Shown: positions 48,956 to 56,433 of the stretch, in pieces
Numbering within the stretch: position 1 is the stretch's first letter
How the letters are laid out: every line of letters starts with the position of its first letter
Source: Azospirillum doebereinerae
GTDB taxonomy: Bacteria > Pseudomonadota > Alphaproteobacteria > Azospirillales > Azospirillaceae
DNA length: 64,000 nt
NCBI RefSeq assembly: GCF_003989665.1
Contig: NZ_RZIJ01000015.1
Location: forward strand, 62,001 to 126,000
Direction: 5' to 3'
Position numbers and translations under genes: made by a program
The notes under the pieces: generated by a model
Databases searched by the model: none
What the model saw: the letters and a program-made list of their open reading frames with translations, nothing else
What the model was told of the DNA's origin: nothing

Positions 48956-50095
48956 TCAGGACGCCGGCACCGCCTTCCACAGCCGCATGCTGCCGCGCCC
49001 CTGCTCGATCTCGCTTAATTCCTTGCGGAGATGCTTGATCGACGGAGTGACGATGGCGACGAAATAGGCCTCGCGCAGGCGCCGCTGGGCCGTCGCGTTG
49101 CGCAGGTAGCCCCTGGCGCCCGCGTGCAGCATGGCGGCGTTAGCGGCGCGCAGGCTCCATTCCGCCGCCGCCAGCCGCGCCTCCAGAAGTGTGCGCATGT
49201 GGTCGGGGGTGTTGCGGTAAGGTGTCGCCGCCAGTTCGGCGATGGTGGCCTCCAGTCCGGCCAGCGCCTCCTCGAACAGCTCCAGGCGCTCGGGCAGATA
49301 GGCGTTGATGGCGGCTTGGCCGGCGTCGGCCTCGCGCATCGCCGTCACCGCGCCCCGGATCAGGCCGAGCGCCATGCCCGCCTGCAACAGGATGAAGCCG
49401 GGGGTGATCGTGGCGAGGAAGGGCTCGGCCGGATCGGCCAGGATCTGTCCATCGGCGACGAAGGCGTGCTTGACCATCACCGTCACGGTGCGGGTTCCCT
49501 CCAGGGCGCAGAAATGACTGCGCTGGGCGATGCTCACCCCCTCCTGCCCGCAACGCAGCAGTGCCATGACGTTGCCCGTGCGCCCCGGCACCGAGAAGAC
49601 GGCGCCGAAGACATGCCCATCGCCCAGGTTGGACACCCAGGGCAGGGCGCCCGTCACCACATAGCCGCCGGACACGCGCTCCCCGGTCAACCGCACCGGC
49701 TCGATGCCGGCGTAGGCCTTCATCGGGTTGGACAGCCCGGTGCCGCCCAGTTGCCGCCCGGACGCGACCTCGGGCAGCAGGGAGTCGCGCAAGGCCGTGT
49801 TGGCGCTGTTGGACAGGTACCAGCCGCAGGCGTCCTGACACCACGCCGCGAAGGCGGTGGACAGGCAGGTCTCGCCGACCGCCGCCATGCCGGCGATGGC
49901 GTCCCGCAACCCGCCGGCACCGGGATCGCCGGTGACGTGCCGTGCGAACAGGCCGACCTCGCCGAAGCGGCGCAACGCCGCTTCGGGGTACAGGCCATCC
50001 TGGTCGATGGCGTCCACCAGCGGCACCAGATCGCTGCGGACCAAGGCGCGGAGCGGCGACCAGTCCGCCGGCCCGTCTTGTGGGGTGCGCTGCAT
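48956..50095 (-). CDS. Acyl-CoA dehydrogenase-like flavoprotein
   Basis: Encodes 379 residues. Layout of the acyl-CoA dehydrogenase superfamily: N-terminal helices (RFGEVGLFARHVTGDPGAGG), a beta domain (GTGLSNPMKAYAGIEPVRLT, then SGGYVVTGALPWVSNLGDG) and a C-terminal four-helix bundle (AANAAMLHAGARGYLRNATA). A clear catalytic Glu of true acyl-CoA dehydrogenases is not obvious. With its place beside OsmC and a sulfonate/taurine-type transporter, this makes a flavin-dependent monooxygenase or desulfurisation enzyme (DszC/SfnC-like) an alternative. It follows osmC after 13 bases, in one operon with it. Confidence 0.75.
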   Translation of the reverse strand: MQRTPQDGPADWSPLRALVRSDLVPLVDAIDQDGLYPEAALRRFGEVGLFARHVTGDPGAGGLRDAIAGMAAVGETCLSTAFAAWCQDACGWYLSNSANTALRDSLLPEVASGRQLGGTGLSNPMKAYAGIEPVRLTGERVSGGYVVTGALPWVSNLGDGHVFGAVFSVPGRTGNVMALLRCGQEGVSIAQRSHFCALEGTRTVTVMVKHAFVADGQILADPAEPFLATITPGFILLQAGMALGLIRGAVTAMREADAGQAAINAYLPERLELFEEALAGLEATIAELAATPYRNTPDHMRTLLEARLAAAEWSLRAANAAMLHAGARGYLRNATAQRRLREAYFVAIVTPSIKHLRKELSEIEQGRGSMRLWKAVPAS

Positions 50096-50108
50096 GGCGA
50101 TCTTCTCC

Positions 50109-50663
50109 TCAACCGGCCAGGGCGACCGACAGCCCGACGGGCCGGATGAAGGTGTTGGCGACCGGCGACCACGCCGTCGCGTGGGCGACCAGCGCGTCCA
50201 GGCGGTCGCGCGGGGCGTCGGCCTCCAGAACCACCTTGGCGCGCACTTCGGTGAAGCCGACCGGCTTGGTCTCGGCCAGATCGCCGGTGCCCCAGACGGC
50301 GGTGATGTTGATGTCGCCCTCCAGCTCCAGTTCCAGCTTGGCGATGACGATGCCCTGGGCGATGGCGTTGGCGTGGATGCCCACCGCCAGACAGGATCCC
50401 AGCGCCGCCAGCGCGGCCTCGGACGGGTTGGGCGCGGTGTCGTCGCCCAGCAGCTGTGGCGGCTCGTCGACGATGTGGGGCGGCAGGTTGCGGATGAAGT
50501 TGGCGTGGCGGAAACGGCCTTCGGCCACCGTGCGGCACTTCACGGTCTTCACCACGTCCGGGTTCGCCTTGCCGGCGGCGGCCAGGGTTTCCAGCCCCGC
50601 CTTGTCGATGGGGGCGAGGCAGCCGGTGACGGCGGTGGGGGGCTGACGGGTGGGTCGGATCAT
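50109..50663 (-). CDS. OsmC-family protein
   Basis: Encodes 184 residues. ATG 50,663 with AAGGAGAAA upstream. OsmC/Ohr fold features: an N-terminal strand region (TVAEGRFRHANFIRNLPPHI), LLGDDTAPNPSEAALAALGS with the helix that normally holds a redox cysteine (SCLAVGIHANA), and a C-terminal beta-alpha domain. Only one cysteine of the Ohr-type pair is evident in the usual position. OsmC proteins detoxify organic peroxides or handle thiol-reactive compounds. It is the first gene of an operon with the flavoprotein gene and is divergent from tetR. Confidence 0.85.
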   Translation of the reverse strand: MIRPTRQPPTAVTGCLAPIDKAGLETLAAAGKANPDVVKTVKCRTVAEGRFRHANFIRNLPPHIVDEPPQLLGDDTAPNPSEAALAALGSCLAVGIHANAIAQGIVIAKLELELEGDINITAVWGTGDLAETKPVGFTEVRAKVVLEADAPRDRLDALVAHATAWSPVANTFIRPVGLSVALAG

Positions 50664-50694
50664 CGGGTTTCTCCTTGTCTTTGCGGGGAAAATG

Positions 50695-50709
50695 GACATA
50701 CAGGTCTTT
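50695..50709. promoter_or_regulatory. Putative TetR operator in the osmC/tetR divergon
   Basis: GACATACAGGTCTTT lies 32 bases upstream of the osmC start and 53 upstream of tetR. The minus-strand sequence GACAGACAGGTTTGT at 54,247-54,233, before the ABC operon, agrees at 12 of 15 positions. Shared occurrence beside a TetR gene suggests its binding site. Confidence 0.5.
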
Positions 50710-50761
50710 CTAGGGATGGGTGTGCGAACACCGCTTCGGGACCGGCTGGAGGGGAAGAGGG

Positions 50762-51400
50762 ATGGCCGAACAGCCGGGCAAGGGCGTCAATGAGGGCGTC
50801 AAGCCCGCCGAGCGCCTTGTGGAGGCGGCGCGCCGGCTGTTCTGCCGCGACGGCATCCACGCCACCGGAATCGACCGCATCCTGGCCGAGGCCGGGACCG
50901 CCAAGATGACGCTCTACAACCAGTTCGGCTCGAAGGAAGGGCTGATCGAGGCGGTGCTTCGCCGGGAAAGCGACGACTGGTGCGCGTGGTTCGCCGGCGC
51001 GCTGGGCGCCGCCGGGCCGACGCCGCGCGAGCGGCTCGATGGCGTGTTCCCGGCGCTGCGCGACTGGTTCGAACGCGACGACTACAGCGGCTGCGCCATC
51101 ATGAACGCGGTGGCCGAATACCCCAAGGGCGACCCCGCCATCCGCGCCATCGCGATGGAGCACAAGGGCAAGGTCGGCGCCCTCCTGAAGGGGATCATCG
51201 TCCAGGCCGGGTGCCGGCGTCCCGACGAACTGCTGGGCGAGTTGGCGATCCTGATCGACGGTGCGATCATCGCGGCGCTGATCGCCGGCGACCCCACGGC
51301 GGCCGACGCGGCCGGGCGCATCGCCCGTCTGGTGATCGCGGATCATTGCGGCGACGCTCATCGTCCCGGCCCTCATCGCCCCGATTCTCATCGCTCGTGA
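50762..51400 (+). CDS. TetR-family transcriptional repressor
   Basis: Encodes 212 residues from ATG 50,762 (GAGGGGAAGAGGG just upstream). The N-terminal helix-turn-helix reads GIDRILAEAGTAKMTLYNQF; the ligand-binding C-domain contains DYSGCAIMNAVAEYPKGDPA, typical of a TetR subgroup that senses small organic molecules, and ends in a His-rich tail (HRPGPHRPDSHRS). Divergent from osmC. Its 3' end overlaps the end of the convergent permease gene by 13 bases. Likely to repress itself, osmC and the ABC operon through the shared 15-bp element. Confidence 0.9.
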   Translation: MAEQPGKGVNEGVKPAERLVEAARRLFCRDGIHATGIDRILAEAGTAKMTLYNQFGSKEGLIEAVLRRESDDWCAWFAGALGAAGPTPRERLDGVFPALRDWFERDDYSGCAIMNAVAEYPKGDPAIRAIAMEHKGKVGALLKGIIVQAGCRRPDELLGELAILIDGAIIAALIAGDPTAADAAGRIARLVIADHCGDAHRPGPHRPDSHRS

Positions 51401-52191
51401 TCCCAGCCGAAGCGGCGGATCGCCCCCAGGCACAGCCCGTCCAGCGCGAAGCCCAGCGTCCCGATGACCAGCACCATGGCGGCCAGCCGGTCGTATTCCA
51501 GCGTGTCGCGGGCGTCGTTGATGGCGTAGCCCAACCCGCTGGTCACTCCCAGATACTCGGCCGGGACCAGAACGATCCAGGCGACGCCCAGCGCCAGCCG
51601 GATCCCGGTCAGCACGTCGCGCGCGATGGCCGGCAGGATGACCACGCGCAGCGTCTGCACCGGCCCGGCGCCCAGGTTGCGGGCGACCTTGAACCAGTTC
51701 GGGTCGATCTTGGCGAGGCCGTTGGCGGTGGCGAAGGTGACCGGCCAGACCGCCGCCACCGCGATCAGGAAGACGATGGCGCCGTCCCAACTGGCGAAGC
51801 TCAACACCGCGATCGGCATCCAGGCCAACGGCGACACCATGCGCAGGAACTGGAACGGGATGTGGGTGGCGGCGCGCAACGCCTTGCTGCCGCCGATCAG
51901 CACGCCGAGCGGCACCCCCAGCGCGGCGGCGACCGCCATGCCTTGCCCGACCCGGCCCAGGCTGGGGCCGACACTGCGCCACAGCTCGCCGCGCGCCACC
52001 AGATCGGCCAGCCGCCGCAGGGTCGGTCCCGGCGCGAAGCCGGCGAAGTTGGCGGTGTCGGGATTGGCCGCGATCCGCCAGCCGGCCAGCCACCAGACCG
52101 CCATCACGACGGCGCAGCCCAGGACCGGCCAGAGGACGGCGCCGGCCACCCCCCGGCCGAAGGCCCGGCGCGCCTCCGGGGCTGCCGTCAC
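51388..52191 (-). CDS. ABC transporter permease (SsuC/TauC type)
   Basis: Encodes 267 residues from GTG 52,191, which overlaps the stop of the binding-protein gene as GTGA. About six membrane segments (GAVLWPVLGCAVVMAVWWLA first) and the cytoplasmic coupling loop NLGAGPVQTLRVVILPAIAR, the EAA-type motif contacting the ATPase. Family members import sulfonates, taurine, nitrate or pyrimidine precursors; the substrate here is not determined. Last gene of the ATPase / binding protein / permease operon. Confidence 0.9.
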   Translation of the reverse strand: MTAAPEARRAFGRGVAGAVLWPVLGCAVVMAVWWLAGWRIAANPDTANFAGFAPGPTLRRLADLVARGELWRSVGPSLGRVGQGMAVAAALGVPLGVLIGGSKALRAATHIPFQFLRMVSPLAWMPIAVLSFASWDGAIVFLIAVAAVWPVTFATANGLAKIDPNWFKVARNLGAGPVQTLRVVILPAIARDVLTGIRLALGVAWIVLVPAEYLGVTSGLGYAINDARDTLEYDRLAAMVLVIGTLGFALDGLCLGAIRRFGWDHER

Positions 52192-53426
52192 AGCGCCACC
52201 AGTTCGGTGCGCTCGAACGGGTTGTCGGCGTTGACGCTTGGGTCCTTGCGCCAATCCGGGAACTTCTCCAACGCGGCGCGGACGAAACGGGAGTCCACCA
52301 GATCCTTGGCGACAAACTCCGGGTCGAGCTTGGCAAGGAAGCCCCGGTCACCCGCCACAACGGTCTCGCCCAGGGCCTGGACGATCAGCTTTGTGGCGCT
52401 GGGGTAGGGCCAGGGCTGGAAATCGATCCGCCCGTTGCCCCAGGCGGCCTTGTTCCGGATGGCCTGCGGTTGGGCGTAGACGGCCTCGTCGTAGAAGGTC
52501 ATGGCGCGCTCGACCACGTCCACCGGCATCGGCAGATAGCCCTTCCCGTCGCGCGACAACAGATGGGCCACCTCCTTCTTGTTCTGCGAGGCGTAGATCT
52601 CGGCCCGGACGATGGCGTTCAGCACGGCTTGCGTCCATTCGGGGCGCTGCGCGGTGTCGTCCTCGTGCATGCAGACGACGCAGCAGGGATGGTTCTTCCA
52701 GATGTCGCCGGTGAAGCGCAGGATTTTGCCGCCTGCCTTCAATTCGCCCACTGCGTTGAACGGCTCGGCGACGATGTAGGCGTGGATTTTCTTCGCGGCG
52801 AGCGCCGGGGGCATGTCGGGCGGCGCCAGGACCTGAAGGTTGCACTCGTCGGGGGCGAGCGGCTCGCCTTCTCCGCGGATCACCGCCTTCACCCCGGCGG
52901 CGCGCAGCGCCATCTGCAGCACGATGTTGTGCATCGAGTACCAGTAGGGTACGGCGACCTGCTTGCCGGCCAGATCCTTGAAGCTCTCGACGCCGCTGTC
53001 CTTCCCGACCACCAGACCGGAGCCGTTGGTGTGCGCCCAGGCCATGATCTTGACCGGGACGTTGTTGTTGTAGCGCATCCACAGGGGGATCGGCTTCAGC
53101 AGGTGGACGAGATTGAACTTGCCGGCGGCGAAGGATTCGACCAAGGGCGACCAGCCGCGCAGCAATTGCGGCTCCTCCACGTCCAGCCCCTCGTCCTTGT
53201 AGAAACCCTTGGCGTGGGCGACCAGCAGGGCGGTGGCGTCGGTGATCGGCAGGTAGCCGATGCGCAGCTTCTCATCCTGCGCGGCGCGGGCCTTGCCCCC
53301 CGGCAGCCCGGCGAGCAGGGCCGCCAGCCCGCCCGCCGCCATCAGGTCCAGCGTGCGCCGCCGGGAGACGGGGGCTCGGGAAAGAGAGGAATGGTGCAGG
53401 CTCCAGTCGTCGCAGTTCTCGCACAT
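52188..53426 (-). CDS. ABC transporter substrate-binding protein (SsuA/NrtA type)
   Basis: Encodes 412 residues. The N-terminus has a twin-arginine signal: SRRRTLDLMAAGGLAALLAG with a probable cut after KARA, so the protein is exported folded to the periplasm. The mature part is a NMT1/SsuA-like type II binding fold (IGYLPITDATALLVAHAKGF, then VPYWYSMHNIVLQMALRAAG). Cysteines in NHPCCVVCMHEDD are unusual for the family. The ligand is a small anion or organosulfur compound by analogy only. Confidence 0.88.
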   Translation of the reverse strand: MCENCDDWSLHHSSLSRAPVSRRRTLDLMAAGGLAALLAGLPGGKARAAQDEKLRIGYLPITDATALLVAHAKGFYKDEGLDVEEPQLLRGWSPLVESFAAGKFNLVHLLKPIPLWMRYNNNVPVKIMAWAHTNGSGLVVGKDSGVESFKDLAGKQVAVPYWYSMHNIVLQMALRAAGVKAVIRGEGEPLAPDECNLQVLAPPDMPPALAAKKIHAYIVAEPFNAVGELKAGGKILRFTGDIWKNHPCCVVCMHEDDTAQRPEWTQAVLNAIVRAEIYASQNKKEVAHLLSRDGKGYLPMPVDVVERAMTFYDEAVYAQPQAIRNKAAWGNGRIDFQPWPYPSATKLIVQALGETVVAGDRGFLAKLDPEFVAKDLVDSRFVRAALEKFPDWRKDPSVNADNPFERTELVAL

Positions 53427-53443
53427 CGGTGGTGTTCCTCGAG

Positions 53444-54226
53444 TCAGATCTGGTGGAAGTCGCCGGGCTGCGGCGCTTGCGTGGTTTCACCCAGCGCGGC
53501 CAGCAGGCGGCCCCGCTCGAATTGCACCGCCGGGTCGTCGATGGCGCGCTCATCGGGCAGATGGTGGAAGGCGAGGTCGGCGCGGATGCGGCCCGGCCGC
53601 GCGTCCATCACCAGGGCGCGGTCGGCCATCAGCACCGCCTCGTCGATGTCGTGGGTGACCAGCAGCAGGGTGATTCCGAGCCGCTTGGCGATGGCCCGCA
53701 CCTCCACCTGGAGCGCGCGGCGCGTGAAGGTGTCAAGCGCCGAGAACGGCTCGTCCAGCATCAGGATTTCGGGCTGGGCGGCCAGCGAGCGGGCCAGCGC
53801 GATCCGCTGCTGCTGCCCCCCGGACAGGCGCTGGACGTTGGTGCCGGCGTAGTCGGCCATGTTGACCAGCGCAAGCAGGTCGCCGACCAGTTTCGGTGCC
53901 TCGCGCCGACGGCCGGCGAAGCGCGGGCCGAGGGCGGTGTTCTCGAAGGCGGTCATCCAGGGGTAGAGCAGCGGCTGCTGGAACATCACCACCCAGCGGG
54001 CGGAGGGCTTGCGCACCGGTTCGCCATGGATGTGGACCGTGCCCGCCGTCGGCTGCGCCAGCCCGGCGATGAGGTGCAACAGGGTGGACTTGCCGCAGCC
54101 GCTGCGCCCGACCACCGCCACCGCCTCGCCCGCCCCGACATCGAAGCTGACATCCCGCAGCACCAACTCGGCGCGGTGCCGGTAGCGATGGCCGAGGTTC
54201 TGGACGGAAAGCAGCGGCGCGGGCAT
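53444..54226 (-). CDS. ABC transporter ATP-binding protein (SsuB/TauB type)
   Basis: Encodes 260 residues from ATG 54,226. Walker A VGRSGCGKSTLLHLIAGL, signature LSGGQQQRIALARSLA, Walker B ILMLDEPFSALD and H-loop VTHDIDEAV are intact. First gene of the operon. No Shine-Dalgarno sequence precedes the start: the putative TetR operator (54,233-54,247) sits only seven bases upstream, so the message may be nearly leaderless or start within the operator. Confidence 0.93.
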   Translation of the reverse strand: MPAPLLSVQNLGHRYRHRAELVLRDVSFDVGAGEAVAVVGRSGCGKSTLLHLIAGLAQPTAGTVHIHGEPVRKPSARWVVMFQQPLLYPWMTAFENTALGPRFAGRRREAPKLVGDLLALVNMADYAGTNVQRLSGGQQQRIALARSLAAQPEILMLDEPFSALDTFTRRALQVEVRAIAKRLGITLLLVTHDIDEAVLMADRALVMDARPGRIRADLAFHHLPDERAIDDPAVQFERGRLLAALGETTQAPQPGDFHQI

Positions 54227-54232
54227 TGATAT

Positions 54233-54247
54233 ACAAACCTGTCTGTC
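54233..54247. promoter_or_regulatory. Putative TetR operator before the ABC operon
   Basis: On the minus strand this reads GACAGACAGGTTTGT, matching GACATACAGGTCTTT (50,695-50,709) at 12 of 15 positions. It immediately precedes the ATPase start, so bound repressor would block transcription. Confidence 0.5.
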
Positions 54248-54299
54248 TATTTCTAGTGAAGGCTAGTTTTTGAATAGGGTTTAGTCAACGGCGCTTATG

Positions 54300-54370
54300 G
54301 ATTTTCCGGAAAATCTCCGAAACGACAAAAAATAGAACGTGAAAATTATGTTCTATTTTTGCCGTTTCGG
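54300..54370. repeat. AT-rich palindrome plus long inverted repeat
   Basis: A perfect 16-bp palindrome GATTTTCCGGAAAATC (54,300-54,315) is followed directly by a long inverted repeat. Its left arm is 54,317-54,338 and its right arm 54,350-54,370; the arms agree except for one mismatch and one extra A, with an 11-base AT-rich centre. It lies in the upstream region of the ABC operon. It could be an operator array, a cruciform or a terminator-like barrier. Confidence 0.6.
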
Positions 54371-54759
54371 CCGGGGTGGGGTGAAGCTCGAACTCGTGCG
54401 CTGCTCGGTTGGACCGTCGCCATCGCATAGTGGCTGTTGCCGGGATGCCTTATTCACGATCAATTGGGAGGCTGACTGCCCATATTGTTAATTTAAAAAA
54501 TAGACTTTTTATCATATTTGACGGTTGGAAGCGCGCTTCCAGAAGCTCCGGCAGGGCTCAGGGCGGCGGAAGCCACTTCGTCTCACGGTCACGGTATCGA
54601 GCGTCTGGAATGTCCTGCCGGATTTCGGCGGTTCCTTCAGCCGAGGCGCAGACGGCTGGATCATGCTGACAGCGGGCTGGAGAAAGGGGCTTCCCAACAG
54701 GGAAGGAGGCCAGCGGAGGTTGGTGATGCCCGACCGGTGATTTTGGGATGAGGGCGACG
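54371..54759. other. Intergenic stretch without a supported gene
   Basis: 389 bases between the inverted repeat and the end of the pccR-like gene. Short open frames (for example 54,518-54,751) lack ribosome binding sites and recognisable content. I see no RNA gene or mobile end here. Confidence 0.5.
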
Positions 54760-56214
54760 TCAGCCGACGCCTCCCCCCGCTCCCGGTTGATCGAACAGAT
54801 ACGGCACGAAACTCCGATGGTGCTCGTTCACCCGCAGTTCGCTGCCGATGGGCGGGAAGGCGCGCTGCTGGCAGTCGGTGCGCTCGCACAGGCGGCAGTT
54901 CACCCCGATGGGGACGGCGGCCTTGCGGTCTGCGATGTCGATGCCGGCGGCGTAGACCAGCTCCGGCGCGTGGCTCGCCTCGCAGCCCAGCCCCACGGCA
55001 AACTGCCGCGACGGCCTCAGATAGGCGCCGCCGCGCTTGGTCACGGTGCGGGCGATGCTGATGTAGGTGGCGCGGTCGGGCATCTCGGCGAACTGCACCA
55101 GGATCTTGCCAGGCTGGGCGAAGGCCTCGTGGACGTTCCACAGCGGGCAGGCGCCGCCGAAGCGCGCGAAGTGGAAACGCGTCGCCGAATGCCGCTTGGT
55201 GATGTTTCCGGCCATGTCCACGCGGACGAAGTAGAAGGGCAGGCCGCGCGCCCCCGGCCGTTGCAGGGTGGACAGCCGGTGGCACACCTGCTCGAAGCTG
55301 GCCGAGAAGCGGCTTTGCAACTGCTCGACGTCGTGGCGCAGCGCGCGGGCCTGCGCCGCGAAGGCGCGGTAGGGCATGACCAGCGCCCCCGCGAAGTAGT
55401 TCGCCAAGCCGACCCGGCAGATCGACCGCGCGTCCTCGCTGGAGAATTTCGCCTGATCGACCAGCGTGTCGATGACGTCGCCGAAGCCGAGCAGCGCGAT
55501 CTGGTTGGCCATGTGGAAGGCGCGGCTCGGCCCGTTCAGCAGAGCCGACAGGCGCAGCGTGCCGGTGGTGGCGTCGTAGCTGCGCATCGCCGTCTCGCCG
55601 GCCTCGTCGGCGACAATCTTCACCCGCACGTCGTGGCGGCGCTTGAGATAGGCGGCCAGCTCGTTCAGCAGCGATCCGGAATGGATCTTCTCGCTGTTCC
55701 ACAGCCCTTCCGCCGCCTCGTCCAGCGGGCCGATGTAGTTGTTGCAGTAGTGGAAGTAGTCCCGCACCTCCTCGTAGGGGAATTGCGGGCCGGCGAAGCT
55801 GTCGCCCGGCTCCTGGTTCGACAGGCTGTCGGCCAGCGACTGCACCCGCTCGTGGAGCTTCTGGTAGGCCTGGTGCAGGCTGAGCACCCGGCGTGCCAGT
55901 TCGGGGCTGGAGCCGACCGCGCTGCGCAGCTCCGTCGCGGTCAGCGGCGCGCCGACGAAGAGCGGGTCGGCCAGCGCCTCGCGCAGGTCGGCGACCAGAC
56001 GGCTGTCCTCGTCCTCCAGGAAGGCCGACAGCTCCACCTCGAACACGGCGGAGATCCGCATCAGCACCGGCAGGGTCAGCGGGCGCTGGTTGTTCTCCAA
56101 CTGGTTGAGGTAGCTCGGCGACAGCTCCAGCGTCTTGGCCAGCGTGGCCTGGGTCAGGCCGCGCTGCTCGCGCAGCCGGCGCAGCTTGTAGCCGAGGAAG
56201 AGCTTCTTCTGCAT
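54760..56214 (-). CDS. pccR: Short-chain fatty-acyl-CoA responsive regulator (PccR/ScfR type)
   Basis: Encodes 484 residues from ATG 56,214. An XRE helix-turn-helix (LREQRGLTQATLAKTLELSP, SYLNQLENNQRPL) is followed by an IrrE/ImmA-like middle domain in which the protease HExxH is replaced (RAFHMANQIALL), as expected for a sensor rather than a peptidase. A C-terminal DUF2083-type domain ends in a cysteine cluster (CRLCERTDCQQRAFPP). This family binds short-chain acyl-CoAs; PccR of Rhodobacter controls propionyl-CoA carboxylase. Here it is divergent from pccB, with TTTGCAAA-type sites between them. The open frame runs much further upstream, but the conserved helix-turn-helix fixes the start. 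Confidence 0.88.
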   Translation of the reverse strand: MQKKLFLGYKLRRLREQRGLTQATLAKTLELSPSYLNQLENNQRPLTLPVLMRISAVFEVELSAFLEDEDSRLVADLREALADPLFVGAPLTATELRSAVGSSPELARRVLSLHQAYQKLHERVQSLADSLSNQEPGDSFAGPQFPYEEVRDYFHYCNNYIGPLDEAAEGLWNSEKIHSGSLLNELAAYLKRRHDVRVKIVADEAGETAMRSYDATTGTLRLSALLNGPSRAFHMANQIALLGFGDVIDTLVDQAKFSSEDARSICRVGLANYFAGALVMPYRAFAAQARALRHDVEQLQSRFSASFEQVCHRLSTLQRPGARGLPFYFVRVDMAGNITKRHSATRFHFARFGGACPLWNVHEAFAQPGKILVQFAEMPDRATYISIARTVTKRGGAYLRPSRQFAVGLGCEASHAPELVYAAGIDIADRKAAVPIGVNCRLCERTDCQQRAFPPIGSELRVNEHHRSFVPYLFDQPGAGGGVG

Positions 56215-56276
56215 GCGGACTGTCCCATCCCCGGAACGCTGGAGGCCTTCGCAATCTTGGCAAAGCACGGACCCTG

Positions 56277-56315
56277 TTTGCAAAGACATTCGCAACTTCG
56301 CACGTTTTTGCGAAG
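56277..56315. promoter_or_regulatory. PccR-type operator cluster
   Basis: TTTGCAAA (56,277-56,284), four bases, then TTCGCAAC (56,289-56,296), followed at once by the inverted repeat CTTCGCA / TGCGAAG (56,296-56,302 and 56,309-56,315). Further half-sites lie at about 56,249 and 56,331. The TTTGCAAA-N4-TTTGCAAA arrangement matches the site I recall for Rhodobacter PccR. It lies between pccR and pccB. Confidence 0.6.
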
Positions 56316-56433
56316 AGCCGTTTGAACGCCTGCGAAGTTTGTGAATAATCCGCGACGGTCCGGTGAGGGAATGCGCTGCCGCAACCGGGGCGGAGCACGA
56401 ACAAGGCGCAAGCGACAGGATTGGGAACGCCCG

